The notes below the pieces were generated by a model that worked only from the letters and a program-made list of their open reading frames with translations, had not been told where the DNA came from and did no database searches. Both the position numbers and the translations under genes were made by a program. 64,000 nucleotides of DNA from contig AP026545.1 of NCBI GenBank assembly GCA_026075535.2, positions 9,734,001-9,798,000 of the forward strand, in the 5' to 3' direction. Shown here piece by piece: positions 1 to 11,340 of this stretch. Each line of letters opens with the position of its first letter. Within the stretch, counting starts at the first letter, position 1. Source of the DNA: Tricholoma matsutake (taxonomy: Eukaryota > Basidiomycota > Agaricomycetes > Agaricales > Tricholomataceae).

Positions 1-1045
1 GTTTGGCATATCGATGGTGATGGTTGAAATCTTGGGTGCCGTGTCTGTTACTTGGAATGGTCCATCATAGCAAGGCATGAATTTTGCAACCTGGTGTTCA
101 TCCTTTGCCTCATATTCTTTATGTCTGTGTTAATGTCAATAGTACAACTCTGGTGCCCTTTTCAAAAGGAAAATTGTTAGAGCAGTGTTCATTAGCAGAA
201 AGAGCTTGAGAGATCTTAGCCCAAAGTAAGTTGTCTTGTGCTTCCATAATGTCTGTCTGCAGTTTCTTGATGATGTCAAGGGTGTGGATGTCCTCAATAG
301 TGCCATCAGGCAATGAGATAAGAGGAGGGATGATTCTGGGGCTTCATCCCATGCACAATTGGAAAGGTGAAAAACCTGTTGAAGCATTAATCGAGTTCAT
401 AATGTCAAAACATACATGAGGGAGTGCCTGTCGCCATCCTGTCTGGTTACATTTGACATGATAGTACAGGCACTGATTTATTGTTTTGTTTGATCATTTG
501 CTAGCACCATCAGATTGAGTATGATAAGCAGTGGACATCTTTAATTTTACACTTGTTAGCTTATGCAGGGTTTGCCAAAATTTTGAAAGAAAAAGTTTAT
601 TGTGATCTGAGATGATCTCCAAAGGGAGGCCATTCTCACAGTACCATTCATCGAAGAAAATGACTGCTAGGTCATCTGCACTGATATCCATAAGTGTGGG
701 GATGATCTGGATATCACTGTTTAGCCGATCTGTGAAGGAGGCAATGCAATTGAACCCCTCATCCTCTGGTAGCAGGCTGATGAAGTCCATTGTGATGGAA
801 TCCCCATGTTGGTCCAGGATGGGAAGTGGATGTAATGGCCCCATCCATCTCTTTGTCGTTGGTTTGTTGCACTGACAATCTGCACACGCAGGCATGTATG
901 TGTTTTCCAAATCACGGTGCATGTTTGGCCAGTAGAAGGAGTCATGGAGTGATCCATATGACTGCGAGAATCTGAAATGGCCTAGGATGTCATGAGCCAA
1001 ATGGAATAGCAATTCATGTACATTTTGTAGCTGGGGAATGATCAA
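1..1045 (-). pseudogene. Ty3 element A integrase (broken, continues past left edge)
   Basis: Integrase would insert the cDNA copy. The order seen is a zinc-binding HHCC part (FHLAHDILGH...CADCQC), the catalytic core (ITMDFISLLPEDEG, then EIISDHNKLFLSKFW), the C-terminal region with an FPFEKGTRVVLL segment, and a last stretch reading FMPCYDGPFQV at 1-120. The third catalytic residue appears changed: SDGASK is followed by TGA where relatives have Glu-Arg. TGA codons occur near 1030, 494 and 349. It is a degenerate copy. Confidence 0.85.
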
Positions 1046-1147
1046 TCAATCCCCAGCATATAACAATCTGTTGAGTTCCTTCACCCCATGTGGAAGGAAG
1101 GGAGTGTTCTTCAAACATTTACACCATGGGTCCTCCAAATAGCCAGC

Positions 1148-2887
1148 TCAAATTGATGACAACAGCTTGTCATCTACTGCTATGGAGAGTGTAGCTGCAA
1201 TTGGCAGGGATGCCAACACAATCATAACAGGGTCTGCTAAGATGTGTGCACAAGCAAATGAAGTGTCATCGCTGCTGTAGATGGGCGCAATTGGATCTAA
1301 ATTGTCGGGTGGGTATGGTTCAGAAGCAGATGCCTTGGCATTGAACAAAGTTCTGGATAATGCATTAGTGGCACAATTATCCTCTCCCTTCACATAGATG
1401 ATCTTGCAGTCGTATTGTGACATAAATTCCATCCATTGTGCCTGACAATGGCTGAGGTCCCATTGCATGTTGAAGTTCTCAAGAGTTTTGTGATCGGTGT
1501 AAATGAAAAACAGTACACCTATAAGATCTGAGCACCACTTCTGGAGTGCCCAGATGATCGCTAGCATTTCTTTTTCATGGACAGGGTAGTTGAGTTCAGC
1601 ACTTTTGAAAGTCATAGAGTCAAATGCAATGGGTTGCGCTGTTTCCCAGTCCTTCCCAAATGAAAGGATGGCTCCCAATTGATAGTTGCTTGCATCAGTG
1701 GTGACAAAAATCTTGTGCTCCAGCATAAGGTCAAAGTCAATCATGGTAAGGCAATCCTGACCAATGACAGCCTTCTTGATTTCATCAAACGCAAGTTGGT
1801 GGATGTCAGTCCAAGGTGGAAAAGTCTTGTTACACTCTTTTGTTGCTAACTTGGAGAGGATACAGGTGTGGTTGGTGATGTGAGGTAGAAAATGTGCAAT
1901 GTAGCACACCAGTCCACAGAATTGATGCACTTCCTTGGCATTTCAAGGCTGGGGCCGGTTTATGATGCATTCCATTTTCTTCAAATCTGCTTTGATACCC
2001 TGAGCAGAGATGTGGTGTCCAAGGAAATCAACCTCTGTCAAGAACAGGTGCATCTTCTTTGGGTTGCAATATAATCCTGCATCCTGCAACACTTTCAGAA
2101 TTGTCCAAACATTTGCACAATGTTCAGACAGCAAGTTGGACCAGATGATGATATCATCGAGATATATGTGACAGATCTTCCCAATCCATGGTCATAATGC
2201 AGCCGTGACTCAGCACTGATGGATTGCAGGTGTGTTCTTAAGACCCATGGACATTATGGTCCACTTGAAAAGGCCAAATGGTGTCGATACAGCAGTAAGA
2301 GGGATGTCTGCTGGGTTCATGCATGTCTGGAAGAAACTGTTAGTCATATCAATAGTACCCCAAAACTTGCCTTTTGCGCAATCATTCAGAATATCATCGA
2401 TCCAAGGGATGGGATGGGAGTTAGAGATGGTATTCTTATTTAGTTGCCAGTAATCATTAACCCAGCATGGCAGAACAGTAGGGTCCAATTTTGGGATGAT
2501 GAAGGCAGGGGAGGCATGAGGTGAAGAAGATGGTTAAATATGACCACTTTTGAGATGCTCCTGAATCAGGGTTTTCCAGGCCTCCCAAAATTTGCGTGGG
2601 CATGCATATGTACGTGTCTTAATTGTGAGTTCTGCATTTTTCAGTTTTATATGTGCTGTTACATTCTGCAGCAGTTTATCAATGTGCGGCAGTGGTTCAA
2701 AAACACTTCTAAATTCTGCAAGTAAATCGGACTCAAGGTTCTTAACTTTTTTGTGGAATGCTAGGATCTCAATGCAATCCTTTATCATTCCTGCAATATG
2801 CAATGGTTTTATGGGTTTGGGTATGTGCTTACCATCTTTCAGACATTGTTCGCAGACCTTCACAAGTTCAGGTAGCATTTTCCTCAC
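1148..2887 (-). pseudogene. Ty3 element A reverse transcriptase-RNase H (broken)
   Basis: The fragments 2887-2534, 2488-2210, 2134-1943 and 1930-1148 follow each other as in a Ty3 pol protein: fingers/palm ([11 protein letters not shown]), the polymerase motif HIYLDDIIIW (catalytic YLDD kept), the connection region, and RNase H (VTTDASNYQLGAIL). Breaks are a TAA at 2534 and TGA codons near 2210, 1960 and 1148. Neighbouring substitutions such as LWPWIG where related elements have Arg, and LVCYI for LVRYI, also fit C-to-T change at CpG. Related-element residues are from my knowledge of the family, not an alignment run here. Confidence 0.85.
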
Positions 2888-2902
2888 CTCCTCTTTTGTA
2901 TC

Positions 2903-3426
2903 TCATATGGCATGCTTTTCCTGCTTTGCATCAAGTATTTTTCTATCAGGTCTTTGAGGAGGGGGATTCATTAAATCATAGTCCATTTCTTTGTCTATAG
3001 CAGTACAAGTCTCAAAGTCTGTGACAATGTGATTTACAGTAAGGAATGGCAGTCCAAGTAATAAGGGGACACATAAGCTGGGGGTAACAATGGCTTGACA
3101 GTCCAAGAGATCCATGTGGATCCAGGTGTGTAAGGGGAAAGTTTAACATACTTGTGCAAGTGACTCTCTGATGTGGAAGAACGATTAAGTGCAACAGAAA
3201 TGGGTGAAGGGTTGTGCAAACAATAATGATGTAAGCCCAATTGATCAGCCAAAACAGCATCAATGAGAATGACGTGCCCCCCACAATTGAGCATGCTGTT
3301 CACTGTAATAGGATTGTCAGTGCAAGGGCCCACTACTGAGCACATCCAACAGAGATGAGGCACAGTAAGTGGGGCACTCACATCTTCTTCTGTTTCTGAG
3401 CCAGAACCAACAACTGCAGATGGCAT
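2903..3426 (-). pseudogene. Ty3 element A aspartic protease region (broken)
   Basis: This lies between gag and reverse transcriptase, where the Ty3 protease belongs. The 3426-3034 frame contains a segment like the protease core (NCGGHVILIDAVLADQLGL) followed by the YVKLSPY region; the sequence then continues in another frame at 3115-2903 (VPLLLGLPFLTVNHIVTDFE). The usual D-S/T-G active-site triad is not visible: the expected Asp position reads Asn. A frameshift near 3100 separates the halves. The enzyme is inactive as read. Confidence 0.65.
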
Positions 3427-3573
3427 GATAGCCCCAACGATTGATGAGACGTCATTCTCATTGCTGACCTCTTCAATGTGGGCAGATGAGGTGACTGCAC
3501 CTACAGGTTTACTTCCACTTGTGCTGGTGTTGGTTCATTTCTGACTAAGTAGGAGTTCCTTTGAAAGTTCCTT

Positions 3574-4749
3574 TTAGTTGCAGCCATCGGGGAACTTGTT
3601 CAGACAGTCAGGTGCATGGTGGCTCTGATATCCTCGACCGCATTTTAAACAGCCTTGATGTTTGAACAAGAGTGAATGTTCATTTTCTGTGAGGCGTGGT
3701 GGTTTGGTGTGAGTGGATGATGAAGCCATTGACAAGGAGGTGGATGCATGAGGTTTAGATGTCGAGGTGACATTCTGAACCCGGGAGTAGTTGCTGAGTG
3801 CCTGATGCTTTGGTGCTTGCTGCAAGTCCTCCACTGCTTTGAGGTAACATTTCATGTCATGCGCATGTTCTTCAGCCAGTTTATGAAGTTCAGAGATCCA
3901 GGATGCAAGGCAAGCTTTGGCTGTCTCTTCTCCTGCATTGCTTGTAACTGTGTCAACAATGGCTTTAACATTGCGGTTCTTGGCATGAATATGGAGGTCG
4001 GTGTTGAGAGGTTTTTCAAGTTGGATGTGGAGAGCATCATCAGAAAAGTGGTAAGCAGTCCCTCGGAGAATAATGTTCAAGTGGCAAATGTCATTTACCC
4101 ATTTTGGGAAAGAGTCTGATACCCTGAGGCAAGCATTACAGATGTGAGCATGCAGCTTGTCATCCCATCAGCTTGGGAGGAATTCCTTACAAAACTCTTT
4201 CATGAAGTCCATAAATGCAAGAGTGGTGAGAGTCTGACAATGTGTCGCAACCCAGTCATGAGCCTGCATGTCTTTCAAACCTGGTAAGATCGCAGACATG
4301 CAATCAACCACCTCTAGTTTCTTGTTTGCAGAGAAGAAATCTTTGCATGCCATCTCCCATTGGTGCATGACCAATGGTGAGATCTCTCCAGGCATTAAGA
4401 GTGGGATGTGTTTTGGTTCTGGATGCAGGACGTCGGCGGGTGTGTTTGAAGACATTTTATGAATGGGAACAGTATGGGAGGTATATGAACAGGATGAGGA
4501 TGAGTCAGAATCACTGCCATCTTCTGAGGGAGTGGGTGTATGCATGTTGTTTACAGGTTTGCTAGGTCCTTGCTCAGCAATACAATGAGATGATGAGGCC
4601 AAAAAGGTGGCACGAGGTTCAGACAGGGGATGTTCAATACTTGGAGTCAGTGATGGCAAGGGGCTGGACAGTGGGCTCTGAGCACTCACGAGAGTGTCAG
4701 CAACAGCATGCACTTGCTTGCACATAATCGGCAGGATGGGCAACAGCAA
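3574..4749 (-). pseudogene. Ty3 element A gag (nucleocapsid) remnant
   Basis: Gag would form the retrotransposon particle and bind its RNA. Two pieces are visible. Bases 4749-4168 encode a Ser/Pro-rich N-terminal part followed by a conserved-looking segment (PLLMPGEISPLVMHQWEMAC). Bases 4080-3574 encode the downstream part ending in a Cys/His cluster (CLKCGRGY...HHAPDC), a degenerate zinc knuckle. The pieces are in different frames with a short gap, so at least one frameshift has occurred. Upstream at 4731-4810 a 26 bp unit containing GGCAACAGCAATGATCAAA occurs twice in the leader. Confidence 0.75.
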
Positions 4750-4976
4750 TGATCAAAGATCAAACTTGAAATGAATCTGCAGGGTCGGCAACAGCAATGA
4801 TCAAAACCAGTGATGAGTTGGCAGTGAATTCTCTTGATGGGGCATTCAAAAAAAAGTGTAATCTCATAGAGATTCACTAAAGGAGAAAACACAGGGGAAG
4901 GAATGAGCAGAAGAGATCTATTGAGGAGACTCTAGAGTAGGGAATGATGATGATGGTGGTGGTAATGATACCAGGT

Positions 4977-5332
4977 TGTAAGGATGGTTGTGGCCAAAGT
5001 ATGAGGCCTTTTGTAAATAAGCATAAATAAGGAACATCCTTACAAGTAACTTGATGTAATTGGCTGACAGTGACTTTGGGTCTGTCTTCTTCATCCTGTT
5101 GTATTGTTGTGAGGCTGACCATAGTTTCTGTGTTGTCTTCTTCAGCCTTTCTCTGTAAGCCTGTATTATGGCCAATTTGCTGTGAGGGAGCCTCTTCCTC
5201 AGGAGTTTTGGTAGTTGGTTAGTGTTGCTGCTTCCTTCCTTTATTGCTTCTTTTGCTGGAGAACCTGTACCATAGTAGGAATACAGTGTTCTTACCTCTC
5301 TAACCCTAGCAGTAAGTCTAAGTAACCCCACA
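4977..5332 (-). repeat. 5' LTR of Ty3 element A (candidate)
   Basis: On the minus strand the segment begins TGTGGGGTTACTT and ends CCTTACA, giving TG...CA termini. Three bases inside it comes TGGTATCATTACC, which resembles a TGGTATCA-type tRNA primer-binding site. The gag region begins further inside. The partner LTR is outside the window, so the borders rest on termini and primer-site position only. A minus-strand open frame across the LTR is probably chance. Confidence 0.6.
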
Positions 5333-5629
5333 GGTAGGTTATAAGGAATGTGTGCACTCTTCCTGTGTAGTCTAGAGTCTGCTTCAACAGGTTATGGGCC
5401 CTGTGAACATGTCACACATCTGCACCTTAAATGGCTGCAAGCAACATCGAGCACATTGTCTCTAAATAATAACCTTTGCGCTCCCTGCGAGCTGCAATCT
5501 AGCATGACTAGGGTATTATAGTACTCTGAAGGAGTGCTTTTTCTTCTGTCATTGTCAAATGTGTTTCAATGAGCTTGAAGCTGATTAAGTGCTTTTAGAG
5601 CCACTATACAAGAATCATATCTTCAACCC
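5333..5629. other. Spacer between Ty3 element A and the copia gag fragment
   Basis: No convincing coding segment is visible. The first bases form the right flank of the Ty3 LTR. The rest is moderately AT-rich and could include a remnant of the copia 5' LTR or leader, but I found no matching partner in the window. Confidence 0.4.
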
Positions 5630-6257
5630 TCAAGAAACTCATACAGACCTTTGACAGATCAAATTACATTACATGGGCTGACTCCATGAAGGCATGGCTT
5701 CAGTTGCAAGGCCTATGGCAGATAAATAGCAGGGTGGAAATCTGACTGCCTCTGGCACCACCTCTTATGGCAATGAACACTACTGTTGTAGTGGATGCTA
5801 CTGCTATGCTCCAGACCTGGAGCAATAAAAATGATCAGGCAATTGGTAGCTTTGTGCTCCACCTGGCTCCCTCAATCTGGCAGCATGCCAATACAAAGGA
5901 CACTGCTAAGGAGGTGTGGGACCTAATCAAGACTGATTATGGTGTCAATGGCCCCTCCCAAGTCTTTTTGGACTTTAGGTCCACAATAGTGATCAAAATA
6001 CCAGCTGTGAATCCTGTGCCAGAGATTGCTAAGATGGCAGAAAAATTCCAGTGCCTAATGGCTGCTAATGTCACCATCCCCAAATTGGTCCAGGCCATGA
6101 TTCTACTTGCTGCGATGCCACAGTCCTTAACACAACCATGACTAGTGCCTTGACATTTAAAGATGTCAAGGACTCCATTGTTGCTGAAGCCTCGCAGCAA
6201 ACAAGAGTCAGAAAGCCCGCTGGCCCTCCTCAGGCCAACAAACTTTCCACAGTCAAA
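5630..6257 (+). pseudogene. Copia-type gag fragment
   Basis: The plus-strand frame resembles copia gag: a start like NYITWADSMKAWLQLQG followed by WQHANTKDTAKEVWDLIKTD, then a MAEKFQCLMAANV segment. An in-frame TGA near 5742 separates the first part from the open frame at 5767-6141, and the gag then continues in another frame (LTFKDVKDSIVAEASQQ) to about 6257. There it stops abruptly at the LTR of the oppositely oriented copia element. No protease or integrase of this copy follows, so it is a truncated fragment. Confidence 0.7.
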
Positions 6258-6642
6258 TTAACAGAATCACAGAGACTCAGTCAACATAGAACAGACTTTA
6301 TTGATACTCTATAGTACCTAATGGAATCACAGATACTATGATAAGTTAGTAAGATATAAATAACAAGTAAGTAAACAATGCTCACCTCAGTCAATGTAGA
6401 ACAGACTGAGGTGCTACTACAAAGTAGGTTGTTTTTTATGTACTCTACGTAACTACAAGCATAGCCTTTAGCTAATATATGGTAGGTAGAATACAATCTT
6501 TGAAATACATAGTGGAGTAAATTAGTCAAATAGAATAGAAAAGTTTCAACAATGTGCAAGACATTTGTAACCAGTGGCTGTGTAAGATTTGCCTTGGTTA
6601 ACCCTAACCTGAGCTTACACCATGGTTTGTATTCCAACACTC
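6258..6642 (-). repeat. 3' LTR of minus-strand copia element (candidate)
   Basis: On the minus strand it begins TGTTGGAATACAAACC, directly after the end of the copia RNase H region. It contains an AATAAA-type signal (CAATAAAGTCTG) and ends near GATTCTGTTAA, where plus-strand gag coding sequence starts. The 3' border lacks a clean CA, so it is approximate. The segment near 6585-6620 (AAGGCAAATCTTACACAGCC) recurs at about 28797-28850 and, inverted, at 33697-33760. No second LTR was found. Confidence 0.6.
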
Positions 6643-8496
6643 CCCCTCAAATCATTGCTAGTCCAAGGGCACTCGCAAAGTGTTTTGCCTTTGTGCTCGG
6701 CAGAGCCTTCATGAGAATGTCTGCTGTCATCTTGTGGGTAGGACAGTAGATGAGCTTGATGTGGCCAGCCTTGATGATGTATCAAATGAAGTGGTACCAA
6801 ATGTTGATGTGTTTTGTTCAGGCATGGTAGTGGCTGTCTTTTGTGAGTGCTATTGCGAATTGGCTGTTGCTGAATAGTGTTGTAGGCTCTTTGAGAGGTC
6901 CAAAAACCTCGGAAATAAGGTGGCACAGCCACATTGCCTCTTTTGTGGCATGGGTTGCTGCCATGTATTCAGCCTTTGTTGTGGACAGTGTGATGAGCTC
7001 CTGTTTCTTTGAAGACCAAGACACAGCTCCTCCATCAATCATGAAGATGTACCCCAAAATTGCCCTCCTATGCTCCTGAGAAGCCCCATCTACATCCGCA
7101 TATCCAACCAATCCCTGCTTATCACCTCCATACACCAACTCCAACCTCTTCATACCCTGCAGGTAATGAAAAATCTGCTTCACAGCCTCCCAGTGCACCC
7201 ATCCCGGATTCTGTGAGAATTGTGATACAGTCAACATGGCAAACACAATGTCAGGTCGAGTTCCCATAGCAGCGTACATGAGGGATCCAACAGCCTCACA
7301 GTAGGGGATGTTCCACATCTGTGTGATGTTGTCAAGCTTTGTTGGGCTTTGTGATATTGTGAGTTGTGCGTTTGAGTCCATGGGTGTTGATGAGGGTTTT
7401 AGATTGTTGAAATTGTATCATGTTAGGATCAATTCAATATAGGCATGTTGTGAGAGAGCGACTGTGTGTTCTGCAAGGTTGTGATTGATCTTGATCCTGA
7501 GGAGCCAGTTTGCAGGTCCAAGATCAGTAAGTTTGTACTCCTTGTTGATCTCAATTTTAACCCTTGCATTCAGCTTCACAGAACTACCTGTCATCAAGCA
7601 ATCATCAATGTGAATTGCCAGTATCACCAACTCGCCATTCTCCTCCTTGTAGAACAACCCATGATCTGCCTCTGCCCTCCAAAATCTCAATTTGGTCAGC
7701 GCTTGATATAGTGAGTCATACCAATTCTTTGCACCCTGCCATAACCCATATATAGTCTTGATCAACCTGCAGACCCACGTTGCTCATGGCTTCTTGGGGT
7801 CATTGTGATCCAGTGGTTGCTCAAGATAGATAACTTCATCTCCTAGCAAAGAATTCAAGTATGCACTGTCAAAGTCGAATGAGTCCAGTGGCCATCCATT
7901 GTGGGCTGCGATTGCAGTGATAAGATGGAATGTTGCTAGCTTTGCCACAGGTGCATAAGTCTTGTAAAAGTCCACTCCATAAATCTGAGTGAATCCCCTT
8001 GCAACTAGATGTGCCTTGTACTTCTTGATTTCTCCCACCACATTCTTCTTGATTTGAAGAACCCACTTGCTGTCCACCACATTCACCCCACTTGGCCATT
8101 CAATCAGCTCCCAGGTACCATTCACCTTGAGGTTTGCAAGTTCCACTTTAATGGCTTCTTCCCATTTTGGCCAATTGGGGCAGTTCTTTGCTTCCTTGAA
8201 TGATGGCATGATCCCCTTGGATGCCTCTGTCATGCTCACCATTGCAAACTCCTCAATGCTCACTATCTCCCACTCATCCACCACGTCTGCAGTCTCCTGC
8301 ATCCTCTTGGGTAACAAAGAATCACTTGGTCTCACACTCATCACCCCTTCACCCCCTTGAAGTCATTGTACATAACTTGAAGGTTTTCATACACACTTCT
8401 CTCAGGTGTTGGGCTCAGCTATGATTTCTAGAGTGTCCGCATTATTGCCACTGGCCAGGGTGATTGTGTGGTGTGTTCAGTGCATCCGCATCAGTA
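6643..8496 (-). pseudogene. Copia pol: reverse transcriptase and RNase H
   Basis: Minus-strand fragments 8344-7784, 7765-7418 and 7381-6643 give a copia pol 3' half. Reverse transcriptase shows WVLQIKKNVVGEIKKYKAHL, GVDFYKTYAPVAKL and the HIDDCL active-site motif. RNase H shows YADVDGASQEHRRAILGY and LSTTKAEYMAATHATKEAMW. The stops between pieces at about 7783 and 7418 are TGA. Upstream, the frame continues as KVYEETTDADALNTP up to the TIR element at 8505. It joins 11938-12132 once that insertion is removed. Confidence 0.88.
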
Positions 8497-8774
8497 GTTT
8501 CTTCATAAACTTTGCACTCCCCCCCATATTCCTATCAGAGTCCTAGGAGTCTGAGTTTTCTGATAAGAGTCCGATCAGAATCTGATAGGAGTCCTACTAG
8601 TCCAACACTAGTCCTACTAGTCCAATTGGAATGTATCTTGATGACCATGTACTGTTGTTTCCAAGAAATTCCTAGTAAATTCCTATGCAATTCCAACATG
8701 AAGTCAGACTACCACATTTTGGAAGACTTAACTTGGTGAAATTTTCCCCAAGTGCTTACAAAATAAATGGGTAA

Positions 8775-8860
8775 AGCAGGGATTGAACCATGGACCATGG
8801 GATGTAAATCATATGATGACTAAACAAGCACTCAACCAGTTGAGCCACAGGAGAATTATT
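8775..8860 (-). other. tRNA-like segment, left end of TIR element 1
   Basis: Read on the minus strand, TGGCTCAACTGG (8847-8836) matches a Pol III A box and GGTTCAATCCC (8789-8779) a B box. The spacing is about 12 bases longer than in a standard tRNA, as with a long variable arm. Acceptor and T stems do not pair well, so it is not a functional tRNA gene. A close relative sits at the same relative place in TIR element 2. Confidence 0.6.
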
Positions 8861-9148
8861 AAATGTGTAATACAAAGTCCATTTAATGCACTTAGGGATA
8901 GTTCATATATTTTTAACCTCCCTCTCAAAAGAAAATTGATTAGCCCTCGCGAAGACATGAGGAACTAATATAACTAATATAGATTAAAAAAATACCCCCT
9001 GATGCAAATGCAGGGGGGAGACAATTAATTATACTATTTAAAATTCTACAAAAACAAAAAACCACCCCCCCCATTTTGTGGGGGGGGAGGGGGTGGTGGT
9101 GCACTGTGTTTCAGGGTGGAGGCAGTGACATGGCTGTTAGTACCTGTT

Positions 9149-9360
9149 CCACCCTATGAGCAAAGCTCACAGCAGTGGGGTTCAGGTGTTGGGGTGCTGT
9201 CTCCTTCTTGTAGACCCCACAATCCACCCCATGAGCAGATGCTCATGGCGGTGGTGTGGTGTCCCCTGTGCGTCCCTCGTCTCCTCCTCCCTCGTCTCCC
9301 CCTCCTCGTCATCATTCCACCCACCGTCCACCCCACAAGCAGTTGCTTGTGAGGCTGGTG
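9149..9360. repeat. Three GAGCAnnTGCTC-type hairpin motifs in TIR element 1
   Basis: Short inverted repeats embedded in C-rich/G-rich flanks occur at 9149-9180 (TGAGCAAAGCTCA), 9222-9254 (ATGAGCAGATGCTCAT) and 9328-9360 (ACAAGCAGTTGCTTGT). Arms differ between copies but stay complementary. Flanks read CCACCCC on one side and GG(C)TGGTGG on the other. The same motif recurs in the nested hAT-like element and in TIR element 2. Confidence 0.75.
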
Positions 9361-9509
9361 GTGAGTGGTGTGTTGTTTGGGGTGCTGTCTCGTCATCCCC
9401 ACCCCCTCATCATCCCCCCCTCATTGTCCCTTGCTGCCCTCGTCTCGTCTGGTGCTGGTGCCCATCGCCTTCCCCTTGTCTCCCCCTCCACCCTCTCATC
9501 TCCCCCTCC

Positions 9510-9511
<2 letters not shown>

Positions 9512-9540
<29 letters not shown>

Positions 9541-9541
9541 C
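9512..9541. repeat. (GTT)n microsatellite
   Basis: About ten GTT units in a row lie inside a C/T-rich part of TIR element 1. Long open frames here are low-complexity artefacts. Confidence 0.9.
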
Positions 9542-9827
9542 ACTTCCTCGTCTCCCTCCCCGTCCCTCTTCATCTCTGTGGGTGTTTGTGGTGGGGCCCT
9601 GGTGGCATCGTCAGAGTCGTCTCACATCCCTCTGCTGTTACCACCAGCTTAGAACCTAGAAGATGAAAGAAAAACAGTTAGTGTAAACTGAAAGTCAAAG
9701 GGAAAAAAAAAACTTGCCAGTCCATCCATCTGTCCATTGTTACCCTGTAGTTTAGGACCTAAAAAACAAAAGAAAGATGTTAGTTAGTTTAGAAAACAAG
9801 AAACTAATGAAAAAAAAAAAAACTTAC

Positions 9828-9862
9828 CGTGGCCCAAACAACAGAATTGTCATTTGGGCCAC
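9828..9862. repeat. GGCCCAAA...TTTGGGCC hairpin in TIR element 1
   Basis: The arms GTGGCCCAAA and TTTGGGCCAC surround a short loop. On the minus strand a GTAAG splice donor follows immediately. Equivalent hairpins next to an intron occur at about 10502-10540, 10789-10828 and 38739-38776. Confidence 0.75.
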
Positions 9863-9872
9863 TTGTGTCCAT

Positions 9873-11340
9873 TAGTGTTTAAGGGTCTGGTTCGGTCCAA
9901 ATCAATGCCCAGATTGGATGGACTGCAACTGAACCAAATAGGACTGGTCCTATTCAGTTTGGTTGACCCCAAAAGACTGGTTTTGACTGGTCTTCAAGCT
10001 GTTTTTACAAGTCTAACTAAATCATAATATATTGTAGATAAAACTAATTATATTTACACCCTGCGAGCAGTTGCTTGCAGTGGTGTTGCTAAAAAACTGA
10101 AAGAAAACAAAGAAGAACAATATAATAATAAAATAGCCCCACTGTCTCATGTTTGTAGCAAGGGTGGGGGGTTGAGAGTGGTTGTCATTGGTCATCTCCC
10201 CATCGCATGTTGCCCCCTCCCCTGTTCTTGTTGTTCATTTTCCACTCCCTGTCTTTTGTCTCCTACAAGCAGTGGCTTGTAGGCGGGTTGGTGGTGCTGT
10301 GACATTGCTGTTGCTGTCTGGAAGTGGTGGTACCCATTGCCACCCTGCGAGCAGAGGCTCGCAGCAGTGACATAGGGCATGGGTGGTGTATGGTGAGGGC
10401 CCAGGTGCGTTGTGTGGTGGCTAGGCAATGTCATTAGCAAAAGATAAGAAACTAAGAAAATAATCGTTAGTAAAAGAAATAAGATCAAAAAAAAACATAC
10501 TCAACAGCCCAAATGATGACTAGTGTCATTTGGGCTGTCTGCAGCAGAGCCCCCTGATTTGTCCTCATCATCCCCCCTGATTTGTCCTCATCCCCCTGAT
10601 TCATCATCCTCATTCGTCCAGGAAAGGGCCCATTGCCACCCTGCGAGTAGCAGCTCACAGCGGCGGCAAAGGCATCATTCAGTGGGTGTGCGATTTTGTT
10701 ATCAAAATGAAAAGTACCTAAAAAAGAAGAAAAAACTTTTAGTTAGTTAGTTAATAAAAGAAAAGAATTAACTATAAAACAACATACCCTAGGGCCCAAA
10801 CAACCCTTGTTTGTTGTTTGGGCCATCTACTCTGTGTTTGTTCAGTTGTTGTGGTTGTTTTCATGGAAACAGCATCATTGGTGTTGTCATGGTCATGGGA
10901 AGTCATCTGGGAAGTGGTGCCACATTTGTTTTTGGGTGAACAAATGTGACCACATGGTCTGTGCATGGCCACAGGGTATATAAGCACTCACAAAATGACT
11001 GTTTTTTCCCCCGGGCTTGTTCCACTTTATGTATATATACCATAAATAGTAATAGTCATATTTATATTTTGTTCTTTTATATACTTTTGGATATTTATTT
11101 CTGTATTTTGTACTCAACTTATGCTATATATCTAGTAGTATAAACATGTCTAAAAGACCAGTTAAGACTGGTTTCAACTGGTCTTAGATCGGTTTTTGTG
11201 AGTTTACAAAAGTGATAAACCAACAACCAAACCAACCCCAATATGGGGTGAACTGAGACTGACAGTTTGGTCTTTTGCAGTTAAGTTCGGTTAAGGGTCC
11301 GGTCTTTTTCTGGTCTTATGGACTGGACCCTTGAACACTA
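9873..11340. mobile_element. hAT-like non-autonomous element nested in TIR element 1
   Basis: The 8 bp target duplications GTGTCCAT lie at 9865-9872 and 11341-11348. Both ends read inward TAGTGTTYAAGGGTC, a 15 bp inverted repeat with one T/C difference, fitting the YARNG start and 8 bp duplication of hAT transposons. Subterminal regions are rich in GACTGGT/ACCAGTC words in both orientations. No transposase is encoded. The interior carries hairpin motifs and intron-like spacers like those of its host element. Confidence 0.88.
10057..10828. repeat. Hairpin motif array inside the hAT-like element
   Basis: GCGAGCAG-type hairpins lie at about 10057-10085 (TGCGAGCAGTTGCTTGCA), 10258-10290 (ACAAGCAGTGGCTTGT), 10340-10370 (GCGAGCAGAGGCTCGC) and 10635-10668 (GCGAGTAGCAGCTCAC). 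GGCCCAAA-type hairpins lie at about 10502-10540 and 10789-10828, each next to a minus-strand donor-like (G)GTATG and a T-rich tract ending in AG. The arms co-vary between copies. Confidence 0.7.

Larger units (their letters stand above)
1..5332 (-). mobile_element. Ty3/gypsy LTR retrotransposon (element A), decayed, left end outside window
   Basis: Reading the minus strand, the order is LTR (4977-5332), gag, protease, reverse transcriptase, RNase H and integrase, which is the Ty3/gypsy gene order. The other LTR lies beyond base 1, because the integrase C-terminal region is still open at the window edge. The reading frame is broken by stops, most of them TGA at likely arginine positions (near 349, 494, 1030, 1148, 1960, 2210 and 2890) plus one TAA at 2534. 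The element is a degenerate, non-autonomous copy. Confidence 0.9.
9154..9862 (-). pseudogene. Spliced minus-strand gene remnant in TIR element 1, downstream part
   Basis: The minus strand shows exon-intron punctuation: a GTAAG donor after the hairpin exon (9862-9828), an intron ending TTTTTTAG, a short exon beginning GTCCTAAACTACAGGG, a second intron ending CATCTTCTAG, and an exon beginning GTTCTAAGCTGG. The peptide before the first donor (SGPND then VVWAT) resembles TGPNDDNRCLGP in TIR element 2. The N-terminal exon is probably at 11341-11575, beyond the nested element. Function unknown. Confidence 0.4.

Noticed and set aside
4877..5331. Real protein from the minus-strand frame over the Ty3 A LTR
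   Set aside because: It spans LTR, primer site and leader in one frame with no recognisable domain; best explained as chance.
8775..8860. Functional tRNA genes at the tRNA-like segments
   Set aside because: A- and B-box words are good, but acceptor and anticodon stems do not form and the spacing is off.
9156..9666. Plus-strand Ser/Pro/Leu-rich proteins in TIR element 1
   Set aside because: Open only because of C/T-rich and GTT-repeat composition; all frames are similarly open.
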